Below, one piece after another: positions 14,605 through 15,231 of a stretch of DNA of 15,231 nt. The stretch is from Treponema sp. GTDB taxonomy: Bacteria; Spirochaetota; Spirochaetia; Treponematales; Treponemataceae. The notes under the pieces are model-generated. The model was not told the origin of the DNA. It saw nothing but the letters and a program-made list of their open reading frames with translations, and made no database searches. Numbering within the stretch: position 1 is the first letter of the stretch; the number at the start of each line of letters is the position of its first letter. The DNA is taken from contig JAFLSP010000031.1 in the NCBI GenBank assembly GCA_022510885.1, positions 1 to 15,231 of the forward strand, read 5' to 3'. The translations under genes were made by a program, and so were the position numbers.

Positions 14605-15231
14605 CTACCAGTCATCACGCATATCGTCTTCGTCACGATTCTCAATGTCGTACAAATCCGTAACAGCACGCAAATCGTCGAAGTACAGATAATATGAACC
14701 ACGTGCGAGCATCGGATTACAGTCAATCCTAAAGCCGACGATACGCAGTCCCGGACGAGAGCCGTTGTACGCGCTCTGCTGAATGATACCATGCTCTCCA
14801 TCGGGAGTCGGCGGAACGGCAACCGTCATGCGCTTCCATCCGCTGAATGCAAGCGACCCCATGTACAACTCAAAGTTGTTTCCAAAATAGTCCTGCACCA
14901 ACAGCGTCAGATTGTGGTCCATATTACGACCGACAACCCACACGGAAACAGTCTTCGTCACGCCCTCAATCGGAATAGGGCGCGTAGAGCGCACGAAGAA
15001 CGAGTTGACACCACGGCGGAAGAACTCAACTTTCACGCCAAGCACCTTGGTATCAACCGCTTCTTCATCGCCCTTCACCGGCTCTTTTGCGGCAGGCGCG
15101 CCGTCAAACAGCCGCGCGGAAATAACGCCGTAATCGGGGGAAATGGACGCATTCCATGCCCCTTCCAACTCAAAACGGTCTACAGAAACCTCACGCAATG
15201 CCTGACGAGCAGAATCGTTTCCCATAACCGT
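14605..15231 (-). CDS. flaA: Flagellar filament outer-layer (sheath) protein, FlaA family (5' end outside window)
   Basis: The C-terminal 208 residues of a FlaA-family protein are visible. FlaA proteins coat the core of spirochaete periplasmic flagella and are exported through a signal peptide, which would lie beyond the edge. Recognisable blocks are GVKVEFFRRGVNSFFVRSTR, VSVWVVGRNMDHNLTLLVQD, LAFSGWKRMTVAVPP, GLRIVGFRIDCNP and SYYLYFDDLRAVTDLYD, followed by an acidic tail ending DDMRDDW. The frame stays open to base 15231, so the ATG at 15225 is not taken as the start. The gene ends with two consecutive TAG codons and two terminators. It converges on the nuclease-like gene and is not part of the division operon. 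Which FlaA paralogue this is cannot be decided here. Confidence 0.88.
   Translation of the reverse strand, partial: TVMGNDSARQALREVSVDRFELEGAWNASISPDYGVISARLFDGAPAAKEPVKGDEEAVDTKVLGVKVEFFRRGVNSFFVRSTRPIPIEGVTKTVSVWVVGRNMDHNLTLLVQDYFGNNFELYMGSLAFSGWKRMTVAVPPTPDGEHGIIQQSAYNGSRPGLRIVGFRIDCNPMLARGSYYLYFDDLRAVTDLYDIENRDEDDMRDDW

Overview
The window looks like chromosomal DNA from a spirochaete, most likely a Treponema-type organism of fairly high GC. Three things point there. A periplasmic-flagellum outer-layer protein of the FlaA family, a spirochaete hallmark, lies at the right edge. The division cluster is cut down but keeps the ancestral order (mraZ-rsmH-ftsL-murF-ftsW-ftsQ-ftsA-ftsZ). It runs straight into xerD, a TPR lipoprotein, dprA, topA and a second Xer gene. 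The genus call is inference from gene content and order; no database was searched.

Layout. Positions 38-13636 on the minus strand hold thirteen genes in one direction, transcribed right to left, with start/stop overlaps or gaps of at most 30 nt. They are mraZ, rsmH, ftsL, murF, ftsW, ftsQ, ftsA, ftsZ, xerD, a TPR lipoprotein gene, dprA, topA and xerC. No convincing internal terminator is visible, so this looks like one long operon of about 13.6 kb, although internal promoters cannot be excluded. A sigma70-like promoter (TTGACT, 16 nt, TAAAAT) precedes mraZ. Between its predicted start point and the mraZ ATG lie four GTGG-type boxes at exactly 10-bp spacing, the arrangement expected for MraZ autoregulation.

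Divergent from mraZ, at 13736-14476 on the plus strand, is a 246-residue protein of no recognised family. It has features of a PD-(D/E)XK-like nuclease core followed by a possible winged helix. Convergent with it, at the right edge, is the 3' part of a flaA-type gene. That gene is followed by two tandem rho-independent terminators, both oriented for the flaA transcript. At the extreme left edge a possible plus-strand gene end is only 11 codons long and remains uncertain.

How the genes fit together. The promoter-proximal half makes the division machinery: a regulator (MraZ), a 16S rRNA methyltransferase (RsmH), septal proteins (FtsL, FtsQ, FtsW, FtsA, FtsZ) and the last cytoplasmic step of peptidoglycan precursor synthesis (MurF). 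The distal half handles chromosome topology and DNA processing: two tyrosine recombinases, a type IA topoisomerase and DprA, with one envelope lipoprotein among them. Co-transcription would tie septum formation to chromosome separation. The least explained parts are the plus-strand nuclease-like gene with its Shine-Dalgarno-less start, the mraZ control region, and a strong hairpin inside the rsmH coding sequence.
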